Shown: positions 1 through 9,500 of the stretch, piece after piece
Numbering within the stretch: position 1 is the stretch's first letter
How the letters are laid out: the number at the start of each line of letters is the position of its first letter
Assembly (NCBI RefSeq): GCF_029892485.1
Contig: NZ_JARXVG010000009.1
Location: 1 to 64,000 of the forward strand
Reading direction: 5' to 3'
Length of the DNA stretch: 64,000 nt
Origin: Variovorax boronicumulans
GTDB lineage: Bacteria > Pseudomonadota > Gammaproteobacteria > Burkholderiales > Burkholderiaceae_C
The notes under the pieces: model-generated
The model's database searches: none
The model's input: only the letters and a program-made list of their open reading frames with translations
What the model was told of the DNA's origin: nothing
Translations under genes and position numbers: made by a program

Positions 1-2
1 AA

Positions 3-581
3 AACACAAAGGCCGCTTACATCGCCGAGACCAAGCACAGCTTACGCACGAGAGAGGCGGCTGCCGAGCTTAAGCGCCAGCAAGGCACGCAGGACCTGGC
101 CAAAGCCGGTCAGCGTGAGCGGCTGACCACGCTCAAAGCGCCAGTGGCAGGCACGGTGCAGCAACTGGCTATGCACACCGAGGGCGGCGTGGTCACTGAA
201 GCTCAGCCGCTGATGGTGATCGTGCCCGACGGCGCGCAGGTAACGGCCGAGGTGACGCTCGACAACAAGGACATTGGCTTCGTCAACACCAGTCAGGAAG
301 CCACGATCAAGCTGGAGACGTTTCCGTACACGCGCTACGGCACGGTGAATGCCACGGTGAAGACCGTGACAGCGGATGCGGTGAATGACGAGAAGCGTGG
401 GGCGATCTTTCCGGTGGTGCTGAACCTGGGCACGACCACCATCGATGTGGATGGCAGGCCGATCAATCTGTCCCCTGGGATGAATTTGACGGCGGAGATC
501 AAGACAGGCAAGCGGCGGATTATTGAATTCCTGCTCAGTCCAGTTCAGCGAACAACGAGTGAAAGCTTGCGTGAAAGATAA
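3..581 (+). CDS. HlyD-family type I secretion periplasmic adaptor, C-terminal part
   Basis: The reading frame is open from the left edge of the window, so the gene starts upstream and only about the last 192 residues are present. The visible part has a coiled-coil-like Glu/Lys/Arg-rich stretch, then the lipoyl/barrel motif LKAPVAGTVQQLA, then a beta-barrel region ending with NLSPGMNLTAEIKTGKRRI and FLLSPVQ, the usual end of HlyD/PrtE-type membrane fusion proteins. In the family this protein bridges the inner-membrane ABC exporter and the outer-membrane TolC channel. Its position just before a giant RTX gene indicates that it exports that protein; the ABC ATPase (HlyB-like) is presumably further upstream. 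Product class is secure, substrate is inferred. Confidence 0.88.
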   Translation, partial: NTKAAYIAETKHSLRTREAAAELKRQQGTQDLAKAGQRERLTTLKAPVAGTVQQLAMHTEGGVVTEAQPLMVIVPDGAQVTAEVTLDNKDIGFVNTSQEATIKLETFPYTRYGTVNATVKTVTADAVNDEKRGAIFPVVLNLGTTTIDVDGRPINLSPGMNLTAEIKTGKRRIIEFLLSPVQRTTSESLRER

Positions 582-751
582 AGCCTAGGGTTATTGCGAA
601 AGTGAACATCTTCATTTTTTATTTGATTAATTGAAATACTAGATGAGACCTCTTTGTATTTTTGTATGAAATGGATTTGGTGCCAAAACGAAATGTAATC
701 ATGAGCTGTAATGAGACACTTAATTTTAGAAGCCAGCACGGGATTTTAAAT

Positions 752-1345
752 ATGAATAGCTATCGAAAAACTGCCGAAATATTTTTCCTAGGATTTTTAG
801 GGCTGATGTGTTCAGGGTGTGCATTTACCGTGCACGAACTGACGGTAGAGAAATCTCCGCCGTTGAAAGTCCAGACGACCGCAGAGCTTCTTTCTGCACT
901 GAGTGAAGGCTTTGATGCGGGAGTTCTTGGGGATTCTGCGTTTTATCGTCGGAGAATCGGTTATGAATTCTCAAAATTTCCAAAAAATAGAAATGATCCC
1001 GCTGAGTTTGGTTATGGCACTGGCGAGGCAATAAAAATGGATGCGGGTGAATTCAATGGATTGCTGGCTGTATTGGCCAAGAGAGAGATAGATGAAAAAA
1101 GAAAGATTATTAATATAGAATTCCCGACGCCTGGTTGTTTAAAGCAATGGGAAGTTGAAAGAATATTCATACGACAATTTGACAATGTTCTGGAGACTGT
1201 TTTGTTTGGCATTCGCCCATTCGATTGGCCGCGTAAATACAAAATCTCCGCCAAATACAAAAATTCAGAGCAGTCGATTATTCTCAATATTGGCGAAAAA
1301 AGCCACTGCCTGCAGTCTGTCGAAATAAGTGAAATTTTTAACTAA
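752..1345 (+). CDS. Small low-GC lipoprotein of unknown function
   Basis: About 197 aa. I chose the ATG at 752 rather than 662 because it places a lipoprotein signal at the N-terminus: basic MNSYRKTAE, a hydrophobic run, then the lipobox-like LMCSGC with the acylated Cys at about residue 23. No known domain is recognised. The gene is visibly AT-rich compared with the roughly 65 percent GC surroundings, and ends 11 bases before the RTX gene, so it is probably co-transcribed with it. It may be an outer-membrane accessory or immunity-type partner of the secreted protease, but that is only inference from position. The unusual composition suggests horizontal acquisition of this part of the locus. 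Confidence 0.65.
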   Translation: MNSYRKTAEIFFLGFLGLMCSGCAFTVHELTVEKSPPLKVQTTAELLSALSEGFDAGVLGDSAFYRRRIGYEFSKFPKNRNDPAEFGYGTGEAIKMDAGEFNGLLAVLAKREIDEKRKIINIEFPTPGCLKQWEVERIFIRQFDNVLETVLFGIRPFDWPRKYKISAKYKNSEQSIILNIGEKSHCLQSVEISEIFN

Positions 1346-1356
1346 GGGAGATCCAG

Positions 1357-2661
1357 ATGACAGTCGCTGTAAATATGAAAATGGCTAATGGAAAATCATT
1401 CTTTCAAACAGAAGATGGCGTGACGCAATCTGCCGCCAAATGGACCGAGCTTCACATGCAGATCATCAATGCGTCACCTGCACTGGTTGAAAAGTACGAA
1501 GCGGCCGCTGCGGCCAACACGCCATATATTATTTCAAAAAAGAATGGGATATTTTTTGACTCCAATCCTGAAAAATCAGGGATGTATGTTTCTCAAAATT
1601 ATTTTCAAACGGGCGCGCCCGAAGTAGTTTTCGCCAATTCGTTGTACATCGCAGTAGAAGGTGGTCATGAAGCGCAACACGCTGAGGACAGTCGAAATCC
1701 TTCCATTGGTCTCCCCCAGATAGAAAATTACAAAAATCCTGGTGACTACAGCATGGCCCGGGGAGTTATTGAAGGCCGTGCCGTCGCTTTTGAAGCTCTA
1801 GTTGATGCCCAGTTGCAAGGGAAAAAGTTTTCTGTTAACGGAAAAAATTTGACCGTGGATCCGATCTCATTTTCTGTTGGTGGAGATTCATCCCTAGATT
1901 ATCTGCTGGCCGAAATTTATGCAAATTCCAATTTTACCGATGCGCAAAAATTTGAGAGAGCGGCTTTAGGAGCGAGAGATAGCTATTTGGAGAAAATGCC
2001 ATCTACCGGTGCAGGTGGGATTTCGTATTTTGAACAAAATATGAGAGCATTCGCAGAAGCTTGGAGTGGACTGAAGGGAGGTGAAATTTCCAATGTCGCG
2101 CAAGATGACAATGGATATTGGACGGTCACCGCAAGCAATCAGGATCGATCTATCACAAGAAATTATGATCCGCGGACCATTGCTGGCAGCGGAGCCCCTG
2201 GGCCTCGACTCAATTCCGAAACCGTGACTTCAAATCTTGATGGTGGTGCGACATTGATGAGCAGCATCAACCACGACACCAAAAAGGAGGTAATTCAGGT
2301 ATTCGATGCCGATGACAATTTGATAAGGCGCACCGAAATAGTCCCCGTGGGGACGGGAGGACGCATCTCAACGATCAGCACCTACTTGCCAGGTACATCA
2401 CAGCCAGACCAAGTCACAGTCCAGCAGGTCGATGCCAACGGCGCTGTCGTGGCGGTTCCTCTAGTCAACGGCACCGAAGTCAACGCAGTCAGCCTAAGCA
2501 CAATTACCACCGCACCAGCTCCCAGCAGGACGCCCACGCCCGACGGCACCAGCCTGGGGCCGAGTGCGACCAACAACAACCTGGTTTCTCTGGCAGCTAT
2601 AGCGTTGGCATTGCCAAGAATTTCTGGAACGTCAACACTGCCACCGGCAATCAGGCAATGA
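1357..2661 (+). CDS. Giant RTX protease, N-terminal segment with HExxH metallopeptidase-like domain (frame 1 of 3)
   Basis: 434 aa as read, but this is the first third of one broken gene running to 11527. Residues 104-108 are HEAQH, an HExxH zinc-binding motif, followed about 30 residues later by EGRA (Glu139), the arrangement expected for a gluzincin-type third ligand; this makes a peptidase activity likely but unproven. There is no signal peptide, as expected for type I secretion. Near 2580 the natural continuation passes to the next frame: the bases just before 2658 in that frame read NFWNVNTATGNQA, continuing smoothly into the next segment, while this frame ends in an unrelated tail. One missing C near 2580-2581 explains the break. 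The first half is AT-rich, unlike the later segments. Confidence 0.75.
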   Translation: MTVAVNMKMANGKSFFQTEDGVTQSAAKWTELHMQIINASPALVEKYEAAAAANTPYIISKKNGIFFDSNPEKSGMYVSQNYFQTGAPEVVFANSLYIAVEGGHEAQHAEDSRNPSIGLPQIENYKNPGDYSMARGVIEGRAVAFEALVDAQLQGKKFSVNGKNLTVDPISFSVGGDSSLDYLLAEIYANSNFTDAQKFERAALGARDSYLEKMPSTGAGGISYFEQNMRAFAEAWSGLKGGEISNVAQDDNGYWTVTASNQDRSITRNYDPRTIAGSGAPGPRLNSETVTSNLDGGATLMSSINHDTKKEVIQVFDADDNLIRRTEIVPVGTGGRISTISTYLPGTSQPDQVTVQQVDANGAVVAVPLVNGTEVNAVSLSTITTAPAPSRTPTPDGTSLGPSATNNNLVSLAAIALALPRISGTSTLPPAIRQ

Positions 2662-5600
2662 TTGGCTACGCGATCACTGACGGTCTTCGCCCAGGCAATA
2701 GCAACTTCGGCCTGAACATCAACGCGTCCAGTGGCCTAGGGCTTCCGATTGCCCGCACCGGCGCCATCGGCAATACCGATCCAGTCGCAGGACCGGTCGA
2801 CTACGGCCTCTTCGGCAGCAGCCTGAACAACGCCTCCAGTTTCAATTTCAACCTCCTCCCCGCCGATCCACTGGTGCTGGACCTGAACGGCGATGGCGTC
2901 AAGCTCACCGACTACGGCACATCCCCCGTCCTCTTCGACGCAGACAACGACGGCGGCTCGCTGGAGCAAACCGGTTGGGTCAGTGCGCAGGACGGCATCG
3001 TCGTGCATGACCTCAATGGTGACGGCAAGATCAACAACATCCGCGAGACGCTGAGCGAGTACTACAACGGCGTGGCAGGCTCCAACGGCGTTGCCGGCAC
3101 CAAGCCGTATGCGAACGGCTTCGCGGCGCTCAAGAGCCTCGACAGCAACGGCGACAACCAGTTCACTGCGAAAGATGCGGCCTGGAACAACCTGCGTGTG
3201 TGGGTCGATGCCAACCACGATGGCAAGACCGACGCGGGCGAACTCAAGACCTTTGCCAGCCTGGGCATCTCGGCCATCAGCCTGGCTACGGTCGCGCAAA
3301 GCGGCGAGGTGCGCGACGGCAACGAAGTCCTGGCCCGGGGTACTTTCACGCAGAACGGCGTCAGCAGGGAAGCCATTGCAGCCAACTTCCTCGCCAACCC
3401 TGCCGGCAGCACCGTCACACAAGACAACGGTGGCGTCACTGTTGTCACCGAGAACGCGGCCGGTGGCGCGGGCGCGACGACTGCCTATGTGTCGAAGAAC
3501 ATCAATGCCGCCATCAATGAGACGCTCAATGCGGCTTCTCTCAAGGTGCGCAACCTGACGGGCGGTGCAGGCGGCGATGTCCTGACGGGCGACGCAAGCA
3601 ACAACTGGCTGGCTGGCGGCACGGGTGCCGACACTCTTCTCGGCGGCGCTGGGGACGACGTGTTGCTGTTCGATGCGGCAGACAAACGCGTGGACGGTGG
3701 CGACGGCTTCGACATTGCCCAGGCAGTGGGAGCCCAGGGCGTCTCGCTCAACTTGAGCCAGAGCAACATCGAGATGGCTGTCGGCGGCATCGGAAACGAT
3801 GTCTTCGTGGGAGGTGGCCACTCCACCGTGGTTGTACGCGGCGGCGCAGGGGACGACGTGGTCATCGGCGGAGCCGCCAATGACGTACTGTCCGGCGAGG
3901 ATGGCGACGACACCCTGGATGGTGGTGCAGGCAACGATCTGATTCGCGGTCATCGCGGGGGCGACCAATTGCTTGGCGGCGCTGGTGATGACGTGCTCGA
4001 TGGCGGCTTGGAGGACGACAACCTGAGTGGCGGCGCAGGCAACGACGTGCTCATTGGTGGACGGGGTGATGACAACCTGAACGGCGGCGACGGTATCGAT
4101 GTTGCCCAATACGCCGGAAGCTACGCCGACTACCGCATCACCAAGCTCGACAGTGCGAACGGAAGCGCCCGCTATCGTGTGGTCGATACCCGCAGTGGCC
4201 AGGAGGGCGCAGACACACTGACCGGCATCGAGAAGCTCAGCTTCGCCGATGTCAGCCGCGTTGACCTGGGCATTGGCAGCCCGCTGCCGGTCAAGGATGT
4301 TCTGACCGTCAATTCGACGGGACAGGCATTGAGCCGAACCGCTGCGCACCTGCTGTCCAAAAACCAACTGCTGCTCAACGACCGTGATTGGGACAGCAAC
4401 ATCGACCAGCTCAAGATCACCGAGGTTCTGGATGCCAAGGGTGGCACTGTCGCGCTCACGGCCAGCGGCGATGTGCTTTTCACACCCGACGCGAGCAATA
4501 CCGGAACGATGGGCTTCAAGTACAAGGTGAAAGACGCCCAAGGCAATTTCACCGAGGTGAGCAACAGTGCTACCGGCCAGACGGAACCGATGAAGGCGGC
4601 CGTCTACCTGAGAACCGGCGACCTGCCGAGTGACCCGCTGGCGGTGGAGCAGTGGTACCTGAGCGATGTCAATGTCTTGCCCGTATGGAAGGACTACACG
4701 GGCAAGGGCGTCAAGATCGGCCAGTTCGAGCCAGGCGGCGCGTTCAGCGCGGGGCCCGAGGTGTTCGACTACCGTCATGCCGATCTTCAGCCCAATGCGG
4801 ACAAGGCTTGGCTCAACACGCTGGACGCGAATGGCAGAAACGACACGCCACAAACCTTCAGCAGCCACGCCACGATGGTGGCCGGCGTCATGGTCGCGGC
4901 TCGCAATGGCGAGGGCGGGGTTGGTGTGGCTTACAACGCGACGCTTGCGGGGCACTACATCCAGGGCGAAGGTCTGGAAGTCGGCAAGCTTGGCCAGGAA
5001 ATCACCAACGCGCTGGCCAAATTCAAGAACTTCGACGTGGTCAACAACTCGTGGGGCGCGTCCTCGAGCTTCGGGCTGAACGTGGTGCCAACAGGCGCCC
5101 TCGAGACCGGAATTCTTGAGGCCGTTTCGCGTGGCCGAAACGGGCTGGGCACGGCCATCGTGATGGCGGGCGGCAACGACCGCGCAACGGGGGCCAATAC
5201 CAACTACAACACACTCACTGCCAATCGAGCCGTGATCGTTGCGGGAAGCATCAATGCCCCGGGCGATCTGGGCACCCTGGAACTGGGGAGCAAGCCTTTC
5301 AGCAATCCGGGCGCGTCCATTCTGGTGTCGGCACCCGGTAGCAATATCGATTCGACCAGTCGTGAACTCATTGCGGACAACGGCTCGACCTTTGGAAGCA
5401 ACTACGGCACGAGCCAAGGCACCAGCTTCGCTGCCCCAATCGTGTCAGGGGTCGTTGCCCTGATGCTCGAGGCAAACCCCGCACTGGGCTACCGCGACAT
5501 CCAGGCCATCCTGGCGATGACGGCCACGAAGGTGAACGATCCCAACGGAACCGACTGGGTCACGAACGGCGCGAAGACCTGGAATGGTGGGGGCATGCAT

Positions 5601-6521
5601 GTCAGCCACGACTATGGTTTTGGCAAGGTCGATGCGCGCGCGGCGGTGCGAATGGCCGAAACCTGGACCGAACAGAACACTTATGCCAACGAGTTCGTCA
5701 CGACTGCGTCCAGCGGCGTTCTGAGCGAGGCGATTCCCGATGGCACCGGCATGGTGACGCGCACGCTCGCCATGGGGGCGGGCGTGGAAGTCGAGAGCGC
5801 GCAAGTCACGCTCGAACTGGACCATCAGCGCTGGGGTGACCTGATCATCAAACTGATCTCGCCCGGGGGAACCGAGAGCATTCTGGTCAACCGGCCCGAC
5901 AAGGCGCCGGGTAGCGCCGCCACCGATGTGGGCAACCCGTCGTCGGGTTCATTGAGCTTCAGCTTCAATACCACTCATGTGCTCGGAGAGCAAAGCGCGG
6001 GCAATTGGACACTGCAAGTCATCGATGCAGCAACAGGGAAAGCTGGAACGCTCAAGAGTTGGAAGCTGGATTTGTACGGCAAGAAGGCCGACACCAACGA
6101 TGTGTACGTCTACACCGATGAGTTCGGCGGTAAAGACCGGTTCATCGGCAGCACCCGAATACCCGATGTTCAGTTGCCCAGCACATTGATGGACAGCAAC
6201 GGCGGAACGGACACCATCAACGCCAGTGCGGTGACAGGGAACAGCACGATCAACCTGCTCAATGGCAGCACCAGCACGATTGCAGGAAGATCGCTGAATA
6301 GCATGATCGGCGACATCGAGGTCGCGATTGGCGGCGATGGCAACGATGCCTTGACAGGGAACGGCCTGAACAACGTGTTGGTGGGTGGTCGCGGAGCGGA
6401 CGTCGTCAGCGGGGGCGGCGGCAACGACACGCTGGACGGTGGCAGGGGCAACGACGTACTCACGGGTGGAGAAGGCAGCGATCTTTTTGTCATCACAAGG
6501 ACGCCGGAGCCCAAGATGTGA
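2658..6521 (+). CDS. Giant RTX protease, middle segment: RTX repeats, subtilase S8 domain, P domain (frame 2 of 3)
   Basis: About 1287 aa, apparently not an independent gene because the frame is open and meaningful upstream of its ATG. It starts with the LVLDLNGDGVKLTD calcium-type motif common in large RTX exoproteins, then GGxGxD nonapeptide repeats at about 3565-4090. A subtilisin-like domain follows (about 4640-5670), with catalytic His in SSHATMVAG and Ser in GTSFAAP. The usual catalytic Asp position reads IGQFEPGG, so Glu appears there. A proprotein-convertase P domain lies at about 5700-6090, then more RTX repeats. The frame ends at VITRTPEPKM; adding one base near 6497-6500 restores FVITKDAGAQDVIVDFGTGN across the junction. 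The product is predicted to be a secreted, calcium-stabilised serine protease. Confidence 0.82.
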   Translation: MIGYAITDGLRPGNSNFGLNINASSGLGLPIARTGAIGNTDPVAGPVDYGLFGSSLNNASSFNFNLLPADPLVLDLNGDGVKLTDYGTSPVLFDADNDGGSLEQTGWVSAQDGIVVHDLNGDGKINNIRETLSEYYNGVAGSNGVAGTKPYANGFAALKSLDSNGDNQFTAKDAAWNNLRVWVDANHDGKTDAGELKTFASLGISAISLATVAQSGEVRDGNEVLARGTFTQNGVSREAIAANFLANPAGSTVTQDNGGVTVVTENAAGGAGATTAYVSKNINAAINETLNAASLKVRNLTGGAGGDVLTGDASNNWLAGGTGADTLLGGAGDDVLLFDAADKRVDGGDGFDIAQAVGAQGVSLNLSQSNIEMAVGGIGNDVFVGGGHSTVVVRGGAGDDVVIGGAANDVLSGEDGDDTLDGGAGNDLIRGHRGGDQLLGGAGDDVLDGGLEDDNLSGGAGNDVLIGGRGDDNLNGGDGIDVAQYAGSYADYRITKLDSANGSARYRVVDTRSGQEGADTLTGIEKLSFADVSRVDLGIGSPLPVKDVLTVNSTGQALSRTAAHLLSKNQLLLNDRDWDSNIDQLKITEVLDAKGGTVALTASGDVLFTPDASNTGTMGFKYKVKDAQGNFTEVSNSATGQTEPMKAAVYLRTGDLPSDPLAVEQWYLSDVNVLPVWKDYTGKGVKIGQFEPGGAFSAGPEVFDYRHADLQPNADKAWLNTLDANGRNDTPQTFSSHATMVAGVMVAARNGEGGVGVAYNATLAGHYIQGEGLEVGKLGQEITNALAKFKNFDVVNNSWGASSSFGLNVVPTGALETGILEAVSRGRNGLGTAIVMAGGNDRATGANTNYNTLTANRAVIVAGSINAPGDLGTLELGSKPFSNPGASILVSAPGSNIDSTSRELIADNGSTFGSNYGTSQGTSFAAPIVSGVVALMLEANPALGYRDIQAILAMTATKVNDPNGTDWVTNGAKTWNGGGMHVSHDYGFGKVDARAAVRMAETWTEQNTYANEFVTTASSGVLSEAIPDGTGMVTRTLAMGAGVEVESAQVTLELDHQRWGDLIIKLISPGGTESILVNRPDKAPGSAATDVGNPSSGSLSFSFNTTHVLGEQSAGNWTLQVIDAATGKAGTLKSWKLDLYGKKADTNDVYVYTDEFGGKDRFIGSTRIPDVQLPSTLMDSNGGTDTINASAVTGNSTINLLNGSTSTIAGRSLNSMIGDIEVAIGGDGNDALTGNGLNNVLVGGRGADVVSGGGGNDTLDGGRGNDVLTGGEGSDLFVITRTPEPKM

Positions 6522-9500
6522 TTGTCGATTTCGGAACCGGTAACAACGCAGCGGCTCCTGAAACCATTGCATTGGTGGGCTTTGGCAAGCTGAATTTCGC
6601 CTCGCTCGCTCGCACCCAGGTGGGGGCAGACGTCCGATTGGACCTAGGAGATGGTCAAAGCGTTTTGGTGCGCAATCGCCTGGTGGCCCAACTTGGTTCG
6701 GCGCAGCTGCAGTTCTTCGCGTCTCAGGCCGCGCTGCAGGCATGGCAGCAGGCTGGCCAGGGCTTGTCCAGCGGTACCAGCAGCAATACCGTGCCCGAAG
6801 GCACGGCGGGCGATGATCTGCTGATCGGAGGTGATGGCAACGACACCTTGCTGGGCAACGCAGGCAACGACAGGCTGTTGGGCGGTGCAGGCGTGGACAC
6901 GCTGGATGGCGGGGCTGGAGACGACGTCTTGGTACTGGACGGCGATCAAGGTCGAATTTCGTACTCGACGGGGCTGCCTGGTGAGGGCGTGCGGACGGGC
7001 GGAGTTGGCGCAGATCGCTTTGTGGTCGCACCTGATGGCGGTGGTTCGCCGTCAATGGGCTTCTTCAGCAACGACATTGGCACCAGCAATCTGATTTCGG
7101 ACTTTGAGTTGACGGTAGACAAGATCGACCTGAGCCAGTTTGCCTGGATCAAGGATTTCAGTCAGCTCAAGATCAACAAGGCGCTGAACATCAACGGCAA
7201 GTTCATCACGCGCGTCCTGGCCCAGACGCCGGAAGGGGCGACGGTCTCGGTCGGACTTTCTGCCATCGAACCGACGGCTTTGAATGCCGCTCACTTCATC
7301 TTCGCAGGCAATGCGGGCGCGACACCCTTGCCGGTGTCGAAGGTGAGTGCAGTCACGGTGGCCGGCGCAGCGCCTCTGGGGATCACCACTCCGGTGGCTG
7401 CCAGTGCGGTGCAACCTTTGCCTATCGTGGGCACTGGCAACAACGATGTGCTGACGGGGGATGCAGGCGCCAATACGATCAACGGAATGGCAGGCGCGGA
7501 CAGCATGATTGGGCGCACCGGCGACGACACCTATATCGTCGACAACGCCGGCGACAAGGTCAACGAATTGCCTGGCGGAGGCTATGACACGGTGCAATCC
7601 AGCGTAAGTTATCAGTTGGCAGACGACGTGGAGGCACTGCTGCTCGCTGGAGCCGCGAATCTCAATGCCACTGGCAACGGACAACGCAACCGCCTGGTCG
7701 GAAACGCAGGCAACAACCGCTTGGATGGAGGTGCGGAGGCCGACAGCATGGCGGGTGGAGCGGGCAACGATACCTATGTCGTGGACAACCAGTTGGATAC
7801 GCTCCTCGAAGACATCAATGCCGGAATTGACACGGTCCATTCGTCCGTTTCGTGGACGCTCGGCAGCAATCTGGAGAACCTTACTCTGACCGGTGTGCAG
7901 GACCTCAATGCGACCGGCAATGAGCTAGCGAATGTCTTGACAGGCAACGCCGGCAACAACATCCTGGATGGGGCGCAGGGAGCGGACGCAATGGCAGGCG
8001 GCGCAGGCAACGATACCTACTACATCGACTCGGCCGCCGACAGCGTGACGGAGGCTGCGAACGCGGGGCTCGATACGCTCCATGCCAGCGTCAACGTGAC
8101 TCTCAGTGCCAATGTCGAAAACGCGGTTCTGTTCGGTGCTGCTATTTCGGCCACCGGCAACGCACTGGACAACACGCTGATTGGCAACAGCCTGGCCAAT
8201 GTGCTGTTGGGCGGGGACGGCAACGACACCTTGGATGGCGGCACAGGCGCAGATGCAATGAATGGCGGCGCGGGTGACGATGTCTACTTCGTTGACAACG
8301 CGGGAGACACCATCACCGAACTCGCCGCCGGGGGACGGGATACGGTCGTCACCGAAGTGACGATCGATCTAACGACGCTGGGTGCGGGTCAACTTGAAGA
8401 TGCCGTGCTCGCTGGCACAGCCAACCTGAATCTCACCGGCAACGCATTGGACAACGTATTGACGGGTAATTCCGGCAACAACACGCTTAACGGCGGTGCC
8501 GGCAACGACACGCTGATTGGGGGCCAAGGGGCTGACACGATGATTGGCGGGGCCGGGAATGACACGTATGAAGTAGACAGCGCATTGGATGTAGTCACCG
8601 AACTGGCAGCCGGCGGCATCGATACGGTCAACACGTCGGTCGCTGTGAACCTTGGCACGTTGGGCAGCGGTCAGGTGGAGAACGCATCGCTGACGGGCAT
8701 CGCCGACCTGAACCTGACTGGCAATGCCTTGGTCAACACGTTGACGGGCAACAACGCCGCCAATGTTCTCGATGGCGGTGCCGGTGCGGACATCTTGACT
8801 GGAGGGGCGGGCAACGACACTTATGTGGTCGATGTCGCGGGCGATGTGGTCACCGAGCAAGCCAACGAGGGCACAGACCTCGTTCAGAGCCTCATCAGCT
8901 ACACGCTGGGAGCCAATGTCGAAAATCTGACTCTGACAGGCACTGCAGCCATCAACGGCACAGGCAATGAGTTGAACAACGTGCTGACAGGCAATGCCGC
9001 CAACAACACACTAATCGGCGGCGCCGGCAATGACACTCTCAATGGTGCAGCCGGCGTGGACACGATGACCGGAGGCGCTGGCAGCGACTTCTATTACGTG
9101 GACAACGCCGCCGACGTCGTGACCGAGTTGGTCAACGAAGGCATCGACACGGTGGCCACCAACATCAGCTACACGTTGGGCGCGAACGTCGAGAACCTGA
9201 CCATCAACACCGCGGCAGCGGTGAACGGCACGGGCAACACGTTGAACAATGTCATCAGCATTGGTGCGGGCGACAACGTCGTGAACGGCCGGGAGGGCAT
9301 CGATACCGCCTCGTACCGCCTCGCAACTTCGGCTGTGACCGTGAGCCTGGCAGTCACGACGGCGCAGGCCACGGGCGGCTCCGGCAGCGATACGCTGCTC
9401 AACATCGAGAACCTCACGGGCAGCGCCTACAACGACAAGCTGACCGGCGACGCCACGGCCAATGTGCTCGATGGCGGGGCAGGAGCAGACACCCTGATCG

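Noticed and set aside
2736..5417. 893-residue open frame on the minus strand under the RTX gene
   Set aside because: It mirrors the RTX reading frame in GC-rich repeats and has no recognisable domain; the plus-strand frame has clear S8 and RTX motifs.
2570..6530. Programmed -1 frameshifting in the RTX gene
   Set aside because: No slippery heptamer of the X XXY YYZ type is present at either break, and similar breaks occur in unrelated genes; missing bases are the simpler explanation.
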